Positions 57,049 through 64,000 of a DNA stretch of 64,000 nt are shown here, piece after piece; position 1 is the stretch's first letter, and each line of letters starts with the position of its first letter. The notes beneath the pieces were generated by a model. That model was not told the origin of the DNA. It was given only the letters and a program-made list of their open reading frames with translations, and did not search any database. The stretch spans positions 744,001-808,000 of the forward strand of contig NZ_CP019962.1 in the NCBI RefSeq assembly GCF_000807675.2, given 5' to 3'. A program made the translations under genes and the position numbers. This DNA comes from Eubacterium limosum. GTDB taxonomy: Bacteria; Bacillota; Clostridia; Eubacteriales; Eubacteriaceae.

Positions 57049-58285
57049 AAATGCTTTCGATTTTAGACATCTCGATACGGTCCTGTTCATCAATGGTGTG
57101 CACATAAATTTGTAAGGTTATGGTGGGAGTTGAATGCCCAAGAATTCTGCTCAGCGTTGCGATCTGCATATTTTTGCTGGCTGCGATGGTGGCAAAGGTA
57201 TGCCGTAAAGCATGAAAATTCACACAGCGGATGCCTGCTTTCTTCAAAAGCTCTGAAAAAAAATTTTGATAAGCTCTCGGATCAAGATAGGAGCCATGCC
57301 GGTTACTGAACACAAAGCTTTCTTCAGTGAAGATGCCGCTTTTTTTCAAGCTCTTCTGGTATGAGTATAACAGTGTGTAGATACCGTCGTTCATAGGGAT
57401 GTCTCTTTGGGAACAGACAGACTTTGTTTGGCCAAATACAATTTCGGTTTTATTTTTTCCAGGGGATTTGGCCTTGACTCGCTGGATTGAATGGCGGATA
57501 TGAATGGTTTTTGACTGCAGATCAATGTCTGTCCACCGCAGGGCAGCCAACTCGCCCAGACGGATACCTGTTTTTAGTGCGAGTAAGATAGCCCGGGCCT
57601 TTTTGTCACAAATTTTATCCCTGAGTGCTTTTTCTAATTTTTGATACTCATTTAATGATAAATAAGTGGGCTTTTTCTTCTGACTGGGTGGAATCCGGAT
57701 CGTTTCACAGGGATTGTTCTGAACCATTTTTAATTCGATCATTTTTTCAAAAAAGGATGACAGCAAAACAAGGTGAATTTTTATCGTTGATGGCGCCAGT
57801 CCCTTATGCTTATTTGCGTCTGTACGAAGATAATGAATATAGTCCTGGACTACCGCCGCTGTGACTTCAGTGACCGGAAAATCACCAAGCTGCGGCACAA
57901 TATGTTTATAAACGATGCTGCAATAGCGCGTGTATGAGGAGGCTTTTACTGAGAATTTTTTATGTTCTTCCAGCCATTGGACAAGGCATTGTCTCAGCGT
58001 TGCGCCTCCCTGGACAGAGTTTCTCAAAGAATAATTTTCGGCCATAAGCTCTAAACTTGTCACGGGTAGATTGTTTCTCTTCTGTTTGCGAATCAGACGT
58101 TCAAACGCTACTTTTTCAGAGACACTTTTTTCAGCTTCTTCCAAAAGCGCTACAATTTCCCGATAAGTGTCGGCATAGATTGACCGATAAATTGCTTTTC
58201 CATGAATTTCCTTATAGCCAGTAATATAACGCCCTTCGTAGCGGTTATCAGAGCGTTGATATATATTTTTGCGATGCTTCTTCAT
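57047..58285 (-). CDS. Tyrosine recombinase / integrase (Tn916-type phage integrase family)
   Basis: 412 residues. The N-terminal arm-type DNA-binding domain (about 1-60; RSDNRYEGRYITGYKEIHGK) is followed by a SAM-like core-binding domain (about 95-190) and the catalytic domain. Catalytic residues: Arg in TGIRLGELAALRW, His-x-x-Arg in HALRHTFA, His in LGHSTPT and Tyr in LQIYVHT. All key residues are present, so it should be active. It lies between an inverted 22-bp repeat pair and a direct TTTTGACCAGAT pair, beside the giant lipoprotein operon. It could integrate or excise the block, or invert a segment. Confidence 0.94.
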   Translation of the reverse strand: MKKHRKNIYQRSDNRYEGRYITGYKEIHGKAIYRSIYADTYREIVALLEEAEKSVSEKVAFERLIRKQKRNNLPVTSLELMAENYSLRNSVQGGATLRQCLVQWLEEHKKFSVKASSYTRYCSIVYKHIVPQLGDFPVTEVTAAVVQDYIHYLRTDANKHKGLAPSTIKIHLVLLSSFFEKMIELKMVQNNPCETIRIPPSQKKKPTYLSLNEYQKLEKALRDKICDKKARAILLALKTGIRLGELAALRWTDIDLQSKTIHIRHSIQRVKAKSPGKNKTEIVFGQTKSVCSQRDIPMNDGIYTLLYSYQKSLKKSGIFTEESFVFSNRHGSYLDPRAYQNFFSELLKKAGIRCVNFHALRHTFATIAASKNMQIATLSRILGHSTPTITLQIYVHTIDEQDRIEMSKIESI

Positions 58286-58308
58286 TGCCTTACCTCCTTA
58301 TACCATTT

Positions 58309-58320
58309 TTTTGACCAGAT
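58309..58320 (+). repeat. Upstream copy of TTTTGACCAGAT
   Basis: Exact 12-bp match to 57034-57045, same orientation, 23 bp upstream of the recombinase start codon. Confidence 0.6.
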
Positions 58321-58492
58321 ATATAATAATTATAAAACTTCAATAGCTCTAAAAGTGCTACTTAAGCAATCTGATTTTTGCAAAAAAAGATTTTTATTGT
58401 AATTTTTTTAAAAATTAATATACATATTCAATGAGAAAAGTGATATAATAAAAACAATATTTAACATTTTCTCTAAATAGCAGAATATTTTT

Positions 58493-58525
58493 GCTCGTGG
58501 AATGACATTATTCCACGAGCTTTTT
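58493..58525 (+). repeat. Inverted-repeat copy B / terminator-like hairpin
   Basis: GCTCGTGGAAT-GACATT-ATTCCACGAGC followed by TTTTT. Its 22-bp core equals copy A (56956-56981) on the other strand. Confidence 0.8.
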
Positions 58526-58611
58526 ATATTTTTGAGTTTTATTTTGATATAAGAACGATGATCCCTTTCAAAGGAAACAGTTAAAGCTTTTCTAAAAAAA
58601 CAGACAAATAA

Positions 58612-58648
58612 AAACACGGGCATTGGAAAGTTTCCAATGCCCGTGTTT
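58612..58648. terminator. Terminator hairpin at right edge of the surface block
   Basis: AACACGGGCATTGG / CCAATGCCCGTGTT stem; on the minus strand it ends in TTTTTA and so terminates the EamA operon. Its arms match the hairpin at 47167-47196. Confidence 0.85.
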
Positions 58649-58657
58649 AACAACTGG

Positions 58658-59575
58658 CTACATCTCCTCAGCCCCGCCGGTTTTATTCAGGACAACGACC
58701 GCGGCGATGACCACAGCGATCCCGAGAATCTGAATCCAGGAGATGACCTGGCCAAACATAAAGTAGCCTAAAATGGCAGCGGTAATAGGTGAAAAGGCCG
58801 CCATCATATTGGTGATGGCCGGATCTACCAGAGAGAAAGACTTGACCCAGACATACTGGGTTAAAATCTGAGTAAAAATGCCGTAAGCGGCAATGGTCGA
58901 CACCAGCAGCGCGATATTTTGGGCGGCGGCAATCTCACCGACTACAGCCCAGGGCGGGCACATGGTCCAGTAGATCAGGGCAGCGCCCAGGTTATAATAG
59001 GTGATGAGCACATTGTTGTCGATTTCATTGTTAAGTGCCCATTTGAGCAGCAGAGCAATGGCGCAGTTGCAGAACCAGTCCACCGCGATCCACAGAAGAC
59101 CCATGGGGCTGATGAAAGCCTCGGGCGAAAAGACATTTAACACCATGATCATCCCCACGACGGCCAGTGAAAGTGAGATGATCTTTCCTCTGGTGATTTT
59201 ATATTTAAAGATGAATGAGGACAGCAGCATTAAAATAAAGACGTGTGAAAAATCCAAAGCTGAGAAAACACCGGCGCCCATATAATTTAAGCACATGGCG
59301 TAGGAATAGTAGGTCAGAGCATTGACGATACCGCCGCCCACCAATACGACCAGCAGATGCTTCCAGCTGATTTTAAATGCCTTTGGATTTTTAATCAGCG
59401 TTTTGATGCCGTAAAAAATAATGATAATCATTGGCCCGAGCGATGAAACGGCAATATCGCTCATGCCGAAATTTTTGAGCAGTGAGATAAAAATGCTTAG
59501 AGTTCCCCAGATTATCCCGGCCAGTCCACCGAACAGTATCCCCTTTGTCAGATTGCTCTTAGTAGTATCACTCAT
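58658..59575 (-). CDS. EamA/DMT-family permease
   Basis: 305 residues with ten hydrophobic segments in two EamA halves (first GILFGGLAGIIWGTLSIFIS, second GLLWIAVDWFCNCAIALLLK). The start is supported by AAGGGGGAA. It is last in a three-gene operon under TetR control with a uroporphyrinogen-decarboxylase-family protein. It may export an amine or methylated product, or import its substrate (inference). Confidence 0.9.
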   Translation of the reverse strand: MSDTTKSNLTKGILFGGLAGIIWGTLSIFISLLKNFGMSDIAVSSLGPMIIIIFYGIKTLIKNPKAFKISWKHLLVVLVGGGIVNALTYYSYAMCLNYMGAGVFSALDFSHVFILMLLSSFIFKYKITRGKIISLSLAVVGMIMVLNVFSPEAFISPMGLLWIAVDWFCNCAIALLLKWALNNEIDNNVLITYYNLGAALIYWTMCPPWAVVGEIAAAQNIALLVSTIAAYGIFTQILTQYVWVKSFSLVDPAITNMMAAFSPITAAILGYFMFGQVISWIQILGIAVVIAAVVVLNKTGGAEEM

Positions 59576-59588
59576 TTTAATTTCCCCC

Positions 59589-59720
59589 TTACATGATTAA
59601 GCTGATGATAAATGTTTCGAATTCTTTTTCCGTGACCGACAGGCTCTCCCGGATCAACGCCTGGTATTCCTTAGGATATTCTCCGATTAACGCCTCGACG
59701 CTTTGATTTTCTTCATACAT
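59589..59720 (-). CDS. 43-residue small protein between UroD-family and EamA genes
   Basis: ATG at 59720 with AAGGGGG eight bases before it, stop TAA at 59591-59589, 14-bp gaps on both sides. The peptide starts MYEENQSVEALIGEYPKEYQ and ends in ISLIM; it is acidic and probably helical. The spacing, the ribosome site and a coding-like sequence support a real gene. I know no family for it. Confidence 0.65.
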   Translation of the reverse strand: MYEENQSVEALIGEYPKEYQALIRESLSVTEKEFETFIISLIM

Positions 59721-59734
59721 ATGCTTGTTCCCCC

Positions 59735-60889
59735 TTAATATTTTCCGTATTCCCGTACAAATTGCAGTACGGCTTTTATTTTTTCAGGCGCTGCCTCACT
59801 AATGTGGAAAGGCGCTTTGTCAAAGCCAAAGTAGAACTGCCCCTGAGCCATGCCCGCGTCCATGAGCTCTTTGGCCTTATCCAGACATTTCTGAAGCGGG
59901 TAATGTGTCAGATAATCCAGCGGATAGGCGCAGGAGACCATGTTTTTTCCTTTAAAAGCTTTGAGTGTTTTGGCAAAATTCTGATTTTGAATAGCGATGA
60001 TAATTTTGTTTTTGGGCAGCTCGGCATAATAGTCTAAATACCGGCCGTCGCTGTAATCTCCCTGAAACTGGAGGTAAAGGCAGTGTCCTTTTTCCGCTAG
60101 AGTGTTGCAGACCTTTTTAAAGGTCGGCCAGAAGAATTTGTCAAAATTTTTCGGACTGATCATGGGCGGCAGGTGGACAAAGGCACAGGCGCAGGACAGG
60201 CCGTTTTCATCTGCCGGCAGAGTATTTTCAATGTAATTGATCATGACGGGTGCCAGAGCCTCGCAGGCAGCCTCCAGCTCCTTCTTTTTCCGCCGCATGT
60301 CCAGCGAAACCTGTGTCAGGCCTCTGAGATGATCCCCGATCAAATCAAAGGGCGCGTAGAACATGGAACCGTAATAGATGGGCACTTCGTGGGCATAGGT
60401 GACGGTAAAAAGCTGGTTGTAGAAATCCGCCATCTGTTTTTTTTCAAAGAGCATGGCCTGAGCAATGGTTCGTATATCGCCCGCACTTCCCTTGCCGAGG
60501 GCGCTGTACATTCTGGGCAGGACTTTTTTGACAATGCAGTCCACTGGACTCTCGATGAGCTCAGGATATTCTGCATCGCTCAGTGCCATGACCTCGGGGT
60601 GCTGCATGATGCCGTTTTCCCGGTTCTGTATCCAGGTCCGGCTGCCCAGAAGAATGCTTTTCTGCGGCGGTATCCAACCAAGGCCAAAGGTGGCGTCGAT
60701 TTCAAAATCGTCTAAAAGCTTTTTGTAGGCCTCTGTAATTAAGTTATAATCCCAACTGGCCCTCATAAAATCCAGTCCCGCGTATTCACAGGCGTAGCTT
60801 GTCTCAAAATCTGCCAGTATGGGGACGTGCGCGGCGGCCTGCCCGCACATGGTATTCTTAATGTTTTGAATGCGTTCTTCATAAATCAT
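59735..60889 (-). CDS. Uroporphyrinogen decarboxylase (URO-D) family protein, MtaA/CmuA-like
   Basis: 384 residues of the URO-D fold, which in anaerobes includes cobamide methyltransferases (MtaA, MtbA, CmuA) acting with corrinoid proteins. Near the C-terminus the fold is visible in HCLYLQFQGDYSDGRYLDYY and ENGLSCACAFVHLPPMISPK. The zinc-binding H-x-C of MtaA/MtbA (in LHICG-like segments) is replaced by QFQ, so coenzyme M- or folate-type zinc-thiol chemistry is doubtful. The nearby corrinoid protein, MttB end and permease suggest a role in methyl or amine metabolism (inference). First gene of the TetR-controlled operon. Confidence 0.82.
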   Translation of the reverse strand: MIYEERIQNIKNTMCGQAAAHVPILADFETSYACEYAGLDFMRASWDYNLITEAYKKLLDDFEIDATFGLGWIPPQKSILLGSRTWIQNRENGIMQHPEVMALSDAEYPELIESPVDCIVKKVLPRMYSALGKGSAGDIRTIAQAMLFEKKQMADFYNQLFTVTYAHEVPIYYGSMFYAPFDLIGDHLRGLTQVSLDMRRKKKELEAACEALAPVMINYIENTLPADENGLSCACAFVHLPPMISPKNFDKFFWPTFKKVCNTLAEKGHCLYLQFQGDYSDGRYLDYYAELPKNKIIIAIQNQNFAKTLKAFKGKNMVSCAYPLDYLTHYPLQKCLDKAKELMDAGMAQGQFYFGFDKAPFHISEAAPEKIKAVLQFVREYGKY

Positions 60890-60907
60890 TTTAATCTCTC
60901 CCTTTTA

Positions 60908-60965
60908 TTATATGCATATAATATTATATGCATATAAGTTTATAGTCTTCTGATATTTTTGTCAA
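60908..60965. promoter_or_regulatory. TetR palindrome and promoter of the URO-D operon
   Basis: Perfect 30-bp palindrome at 60908-60937 (half-site TTATATGCATATAAT). The leftward promoter is TTGACA (60965-60960), 17-bp spacer, TAAACT (60942-60937), so the palindrome covers the start site of the URO-D operon. It lies 90 bp from the TetR start and could also control that gene. Confidence 0.82.
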
Positions 60966-61027
60966 GTAGTTTTTATTTTTTGTTTTTTTTACAAAAAATG
61001 CATGCTATAATAAGCCAGAGGTGAATT

Positions 61028-61726
61028 ATGGCCAATTACAAAAAAGGAACAGAAACAAAAACAGCGCTGTACAACAGCGCGAAAAAATTTTTTTATACAA
61101 AAGGTTACAATGAAACAACCATCAAGGAAATCGTTGTGGAGGCCGAATCAAACCCCGGCCTGTTTGTCTATTACTTTGAGGGAAAAGAATCGGTAGCCAT
61201 CAGTATTTTTCGTGAATTTGCGGATGCGATTACCCTTGCGCTTAAGGATATCCTTGCTCCGTTAAGAGATAAGGGAGAGGATTTGCTCATCGACATGGTG
61301 GAGTACCGGGCGTATTTTGAGTGTATTAACGCCGGCCCTGAGATTGTACGGTTTTATAATAATATTTCGGAGCTCGGCAGCTTTCCAAGGCTGGTCATCA
61401 GCTGGATGGATTTCTTCACCCATAAACGCTACAAAGACGGGCTGAAATATGAGACGAATCCTATGATCTGCGACAAAACTTATTTTGACGCGGTCGCCTC
61501 CCTGACTGCAGGTATGCAGATCCAGTTTTTCCGGGATATTATTCAGAAGAGTATCGCTATCCCCTATGAGGACGCGATCGATATGTTTTTGACGGAGTGC
61601 TACCGCTTTCTGGTGCCGGATAAAAATCAGGTTCAGGAAAATGTGCGGAAATCCCGCAAGATGGCCGGGAAGCTGAAATTTGAAGTGAGCGAATACTTTG
61701 AGGTGAAGGTGTTCCAGAAAAATTAA
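61028..61726 (+). CDS. TetR-family transcriptional regulator
   Basis: 232 residues. The N-terminal TetR helix-turn-helix (ALYNSAKKFFYTKGYNETTI, then KEIVVEAESNPGLFVYYFEG, about residues 13-55) is followed by a helical ligand-binding domain. The usual 'S-x-G-x-x-Y-x-Y/H-F' helix end reads NPGLFVYYF. It is divergent from the URO-D operon with a perfect palindrome between them, so it is very likely its repressor. A terminator follows. Confidence 0.92.
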   Translation: MANYKKGTETKTALYNSAKKFFYTKGYNETTIKEIVVEAESNPGLFVYYFEGKESVAISIFREFADAITLALKDILAPLRDKGEDLLIDMVEYRAYFECINAGPEIVRFYNNISELGSFPRLVISWMDFFTHKRYKDGLKYETNPMICDKTYFDAVASLTAGMQIQFFRDIIQKSIAIPYEDAIDMFLTECYRFLVPDKNQVQENVRKSRKMAGKLKFEVSEYFEVKVFQKN

Positions 61727-61767
61727 AAAAACCACAGCAATTCTTGCAGTATTGCTGTGGTTTTTTT
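61726..61767 (+). terminator. Rho-independent terminator of the TetR gene
   Basis: AAAAAACCACAGCAA / TTGCTGTGGTTTTTTT stem-loop. Confidence 0.88.
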
Positions 61768-61778
61768 AAAAGAAAACA

Positions 61779-62477
61779 TCATTTCAAAAAAGATTTCCCA
61801 TACAAATCAATGTTCTCCCCCGCTGCGTAGAGCACGCTTTTTCCAACGGGTTCGTCCTTCATGGTGTAATAATAGGTCGTAAAACAGAAGACCGGGTCGT
61901 CCCTGTCCACCAGCAGCTTATTCTGGATAAACCGGTTGGGCGTATCCATGGTGATCTCGAGGACTTTTTTGATCTCAAAGCCGTCGAGAATTTTATTGAT
62001 GGTCTGGAGGTTCTTTTCGGTCATGTCTGCCATGCTCTCGGGGTTATAGCGGCCATTTAAGAGGAGCGCGGTAATGATGTAGCAGATGGGAAGTGTGTCG
62101 GAGTACAGGATCTGGCGCATTTCCACGGCCTTCATTTCCTGCCGGATCTCCCGCATTTTAATGAGGGACAGGTTAATGTCCTCCACGCTGATCTCGGTGA
62201 TTTCCTCGTTAATATTGGCCTGGGGCGCAAAGCTGATGAGGTACTGCTCCTTTTCGCATTCCCGCACAAAGGTCCCTACCCGCTCCACTGCGCTCAGATA
62301 CCCTTTGTTAATTAAAGAGGAGATGCTCTTGCGGACTGTGACGATGCTGGTATTATACTTTTTTGCCAGCTCGGCATAGGTGGGGAGCTTTTCTCCGGGC
62401 TTCAGGTTGCCGTAGTGGATGTCATCCATAATATCATTGATGATTTGATCGTATATTTTTACTTTCATTGGTGTCAC
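61779..62477 (-). CDS. GntR-family regulator (HutC/UTRA type), second of two
   Basis: 232 residues from a GTG at 62477; an ATG at 62468 (three codons in) is equally possible and has AGCAGG upstream. The winged helix-turn-helix has YDQIINDIMDDIHYGNLKPG, then EKLPTYAELAKKYNTSIVTV and RKSISSLINKGYLSAV. The C-terminal UTRA-like effector domain fills the rest. It starts 12 bp after the stop of the other GntR gene and is probably co-transcribed with the corrinoid and mttB genes. Confidence 0.9.
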   Translation of the reverse strand: MTPMKVKIYDQIINDIMDDIHYGNLKPGEKLPTYAELAKKYNTSIVTVRKSISSLINKGYLSAVERVGTFVRECEKEQYLISFAPQANINEEITEISVEDINLSLIKMREIRQEMKAVEMRQILYSDTLPICYIITALLLNGRYNPESMADMTEKNLQTINKILDGFEIKKVLEITMDTPNRFIQNKLLVDRDDPVFCFTTYYYTMKDEPVGKSVLYAAGENIDLYGKSFLK

Positions 62478-62489
62478 CTGCTTTGGCCT

Positions 62490-63188
62490 TTAAGGCAGAT
62501 AGGTAATGCCGGTCAGCTTGCAGCATTCTTTTCTTATGTAAAGCTTGCGCATGCCCAGCGGGTCGTCGTTATCCATGAGGTTCTGGGTAATCTGCATGAC
62601 GGGCGTGTCCTCGGGGATGTTCAGTTTTTCCGCGGCCTGGGCGTCACAGCCCACAGCCTCGATATGGATGCGTTCCTGGGTGATATAAAGGTGGTTCCGC
62701 TGATTGACGATTTCGCTGAAGCTGTTGTACTCAAAGTCGTCATTCCAGGGGGAAATGCCGGGGAAATAAGGAATAAACTGGTTGTCGTAAATAACAGGCA
62801 GGTCGTCCTTGAATAAAAGCCAGTTGATGAGCACAATGCGGGAGTCCGGTGCGACCCGCAGATGATAGACCAGCTCGATGGTGGGCTTGATGATCTCTGA
62901 GCCCAGCAGTTCTACGCGGTTGTAGGGTTCCTTTAAAATATTTTCAGGCTTCAGGGAGAGGACAAACTTGTCGTTGGTCTTGGCCAGCACATAGTTGCCC
63001 TTGCCGGGAATGGTATAGACATAGCCCTCCTCGATCAGGTTGCGCAGGGCGTTGCGGATGGTGATCCGGCTGACTTTAAATTCCTCGGCCAGAGTATTTT
63101 CCGGCGGCAGCGGTGTATCCGGCAGATAAATGCGCTGCTTGATTTTATTTTTTATTTTATCGCAGATTTCATCGTATTTATAGCTTAT
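62490..63188 (-). CDS. GntR-family regulator (HutC/UTRA type) with probable ATA start
   Basis: 232 residues when begun at the ATA at 63188. The helix-turn-helix is clear: SYKYDEICDKIKNKIKQRIY, LPDTPLPPENTLAEEFKVSR, ITIRNALRNLIEEGYVYTIP. The frame is open from a TAA about 15 codons upstream, and no ATG, GTG or TTG occurs between that stop and the helix-turn-helix. GGAGGGGGG lies 9 bp before the ATA, inside the end of the corrinoid gene, so ATA (or a frameshift from the corrinoid gene) is the likely initiation. The first standard start (62990) would lose the whole DNA-binding domain. The effector domain is UTRA-like. Length equals the neighbour GntR at 61779. Confidence 0.8.
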   Translation of the reverse strand: MSYKYDEICDKIKNKIKQRIYLPDTPLPPENTLAEEFKVSRITIRNALRNLIEEGYVYTIPGKGNYVLAKTNDKFVLSLKPENILKEPYNRVELLGSEIIKPTIELVYHLRVAPDSRIVLINWLLFKDDLPVIYDNQFIPYFPGISPWNDDFEYNSFSEIVNQRNHLYITQERIHIEAVGCDAQAAEKLNIPEDTPVMQITQNLMDNDDPLGMRKLYIRKECCKLTGITYLP

Positions 63189-63825
63189 GGGAAACGCCCC
63201 CCTCCACCCATTCCTTACAGAGGTTTACACCCTCGTAAACATCCTTGGTAAAAGCGTCGGCGCCCACGTACTCCACAGCGTCCCTGTGCGTTGACAGGCC
63301 GCCGAGGATGATTTTGACCTTGTCTCTCAGGTTTTCCCTTACCAGAAGTTCGTTGGTTTCTTTCATATATTTCACGCCGTTTGCCATAATCGAGCTGATG
63401 GCAATCACATCGGGATGGGATTTTTGGGTTTCCTCCACAATTTTTTCCGGCGAAATGTCAATGCCCAGGTCGATGACCTTAAAGCCGGACATGAGGGCCG
63501 CACTTTTGAAAATGGATTTTCCAATGTCGTGGAGATCGCATTCAATGGTACATAAAAGAATGGTGCCAATGGCTTCCTCGGGGTTTTCCTTCTCGAGCTT
63601 CAGGCAGTCGAGTTTTAAAATTTCCTCAAAAATAATACCGGCCATCATGAGGTCCGTGACGCCGTAGCGGCCGGTTTCAAAATACTTACCCACCTCATCC
63701 AGCCCGGCCTGAACGGATTCAATGATCTGCATCTGGGAGGCGCCTTCCTTAACGGCATAGCGTACCAGCTTGATGACCTTTTTTTCTTCCAGTTTCTTAA
63801 CAGCGGTTACGATGGATTCTAGCAA
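63178..63825 (-). CDS. Corrinoid (B12)-binding methyl-carrier protein, MtbC/MttC/MtqC type
   Basis: 215 residues from a TTG at 63825 with AAGGAGG eight bases upstream; this is the usual length of methyltransferase corrinoid proteins. An N-terminal helical cap (LESIVTAVKKLEEKKVIKLV...) is followed by the cobalamin domain. That domain has the cobalt-ligand motif D-x-H-x-x-G in CDLHDIGKSIFKSAALMSGF, then GLSTHRDAVEYVGADAFTKD. It accepts the methyl group from an MttB-type enzyme. It starts 16 bp after the mttB stop, so the pair is a cognate set. It is the only corrinoid gene in the window. Confidence 0.94.
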   Translation of the reverse strand: MLESIVTAVKKLEEKKVIKLVRYAVKEGASQMQIIESVQAGLDEVGKYFETGRYGVTDLMMAGIIFEEILKLDCLKLEKENPEEAIGTILLCTIECDLHDIGKSIFKSAALMSGFKVIDLGIDISPEKIVEETQKSHPDVIAISSIMANGVKYMKETNELLVRENLRDKVKIILGGLSTHRDAVEYVGADAFTKDVYEGVNLCKEWVEGGVSHKL

Positions 63826-63841
63826 TGGGAATGCCTCCTTT

Positions 63842-64000
63842 TTAATCGATGAATGCTTTAGGCAGATAGCCTTCAATGCGTTTTTGCTGCGCGTGGGTCA
63901 GTGACGGCGCTACATAATTTTCAAGCCGCTCGTCGATGATGGCGCTTGTTTCTTCCAGGATGTCCTGTTCCCTGTCTGTATTTTTAAAGGGATAGGGATA
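63842..64000 (-). CDS. MttB-superfamily methyltransferase, C-terminal end (partial)
   Basis: 52 residues to a TAA at 63844-63842, read in from the window edge. The end reads ETSAIIDERLENYVAPSLTH then AQQKRIEGYLPKAFID, the same layout as the other MttB tails (E-RLE-Y-xxPxLTxxQxxxLxxYLP). It directly precedes the corrinoid gene, so it is that protein's likely partner. Confidence 0.85.
   Translation of the reverse strand, partial: YPYPFKNTDREQDILEETSAIIDERLENYVAPSLTHAQQKRIEGYLPKAFID

Noticed and set aside
1-64000. tRNA, rRNA or large structured RNA genes
   Set aside because: No cloverleaf-like T-loop GGTTCRANNCC patterns or rRNA sequence were noticed in the intergenic regions; a covariance search could not be run.

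Overview
The window looks like a chromosomal segment of an anaerobic, acetogenic Firmicute of the Eubacterium limosum / E. callanderi type (inferred, not searched). The reasons are many non-pyrrolysine MttB-superfamily methyltransferases, a corrinoid protein, BCCT and MFS betaine-type carriers, a ferredoxin-linked 2-oxoacid oxidoreductase, a glycyl radical enzyme, strong GGAGG ribosome sites and sigma-54 control of catabolic operons.

Region 1 (0-17.3 kb) holds three mttB-like genes (4222, 7990, 11672), a TIM-barrel isomerase-like gene, MFS carriers, a BCCT carrier and four sigma-54 enhancer-binding activators (174, 2532, 14604, 15911). Two mttB genes have textbook -24/-12 promoters (4099, 11606). 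Both are preceded by the same inverted upstream element, TCATTTTT-N36/37-AAAAATGA.

Region 2 (17.3-27.9 kb) is a second sigma-54 unit around the activator at 19376-20761. To its left are mttB and ridA; to its right is an operon of the two AcnX dehydratase subunits, a DUF1904 tautomerase-like protein, a BCCT carrier and a four-subunit 2-oxoacid:ferredoxin oxidoreductase. Together they suggest a route from a hydroxylated, N-methylated amino acid through demethylation, dehydration and enamine/imine hydrolysis to a 2-oxoacid and then acyl-CoA plus reduced ferredoxin. The operon ends in a truncated acetolactate-synthase-like fragment.

Region 3 (27.9-38.6 kb) starts with a small phage-like repressor/Cro module. 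It continues into an island of a glycyl radical enzyme with its activase, pyrroline-5-carboxylate reductase, an MFS carrier, an mttB and an XRE-cupin regulator. The genes share an AT-rich operator-like motif next to sigma-70 promoters. The glycyl radical enzyme keeps the Cys/Glu/Gly catalytic set but differs from 4-hydroxyproline dehydratase at substrate-contact positions. I propose hydroxyproline-betaine-type breakdown. The island lies between an intact gene (28995-29708) and a decayed copy of it (38288-38559).

Region 4 (38.6-58.7 kb) is cell-surface and mobile: a subtilisin-like surface protease, a LysR-linked flavodoxin/acetyltransferase/cyclophilin-like operon, a TauE/SafE permease, and a DUF1659-DUF2922-holin-endolysin cassette. 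It then holds an 11-kb block bounded by near-identical hairpins, with a 540-aa secreted protein, a 2394-aa lipoprotein, a degenerate nucleotidyltransferase-like protein and a tyrosine recombinase flanked by repeats.

Region 5 (58.7-64 kb) returns to methyl metabolism: an EamA permease, an unreported 43-aa ORF and a uroporphyrinogen-decarboxylase-family protein under a TetR regulator with a perfect 30-bp palindrome, then two GntR regulators, a corrinoid protein and the 3' end of another mttB. This corrinoid protein is the only one in the window, so the upstream MttB proteins must use a shared partner encoded there or elsewhere.
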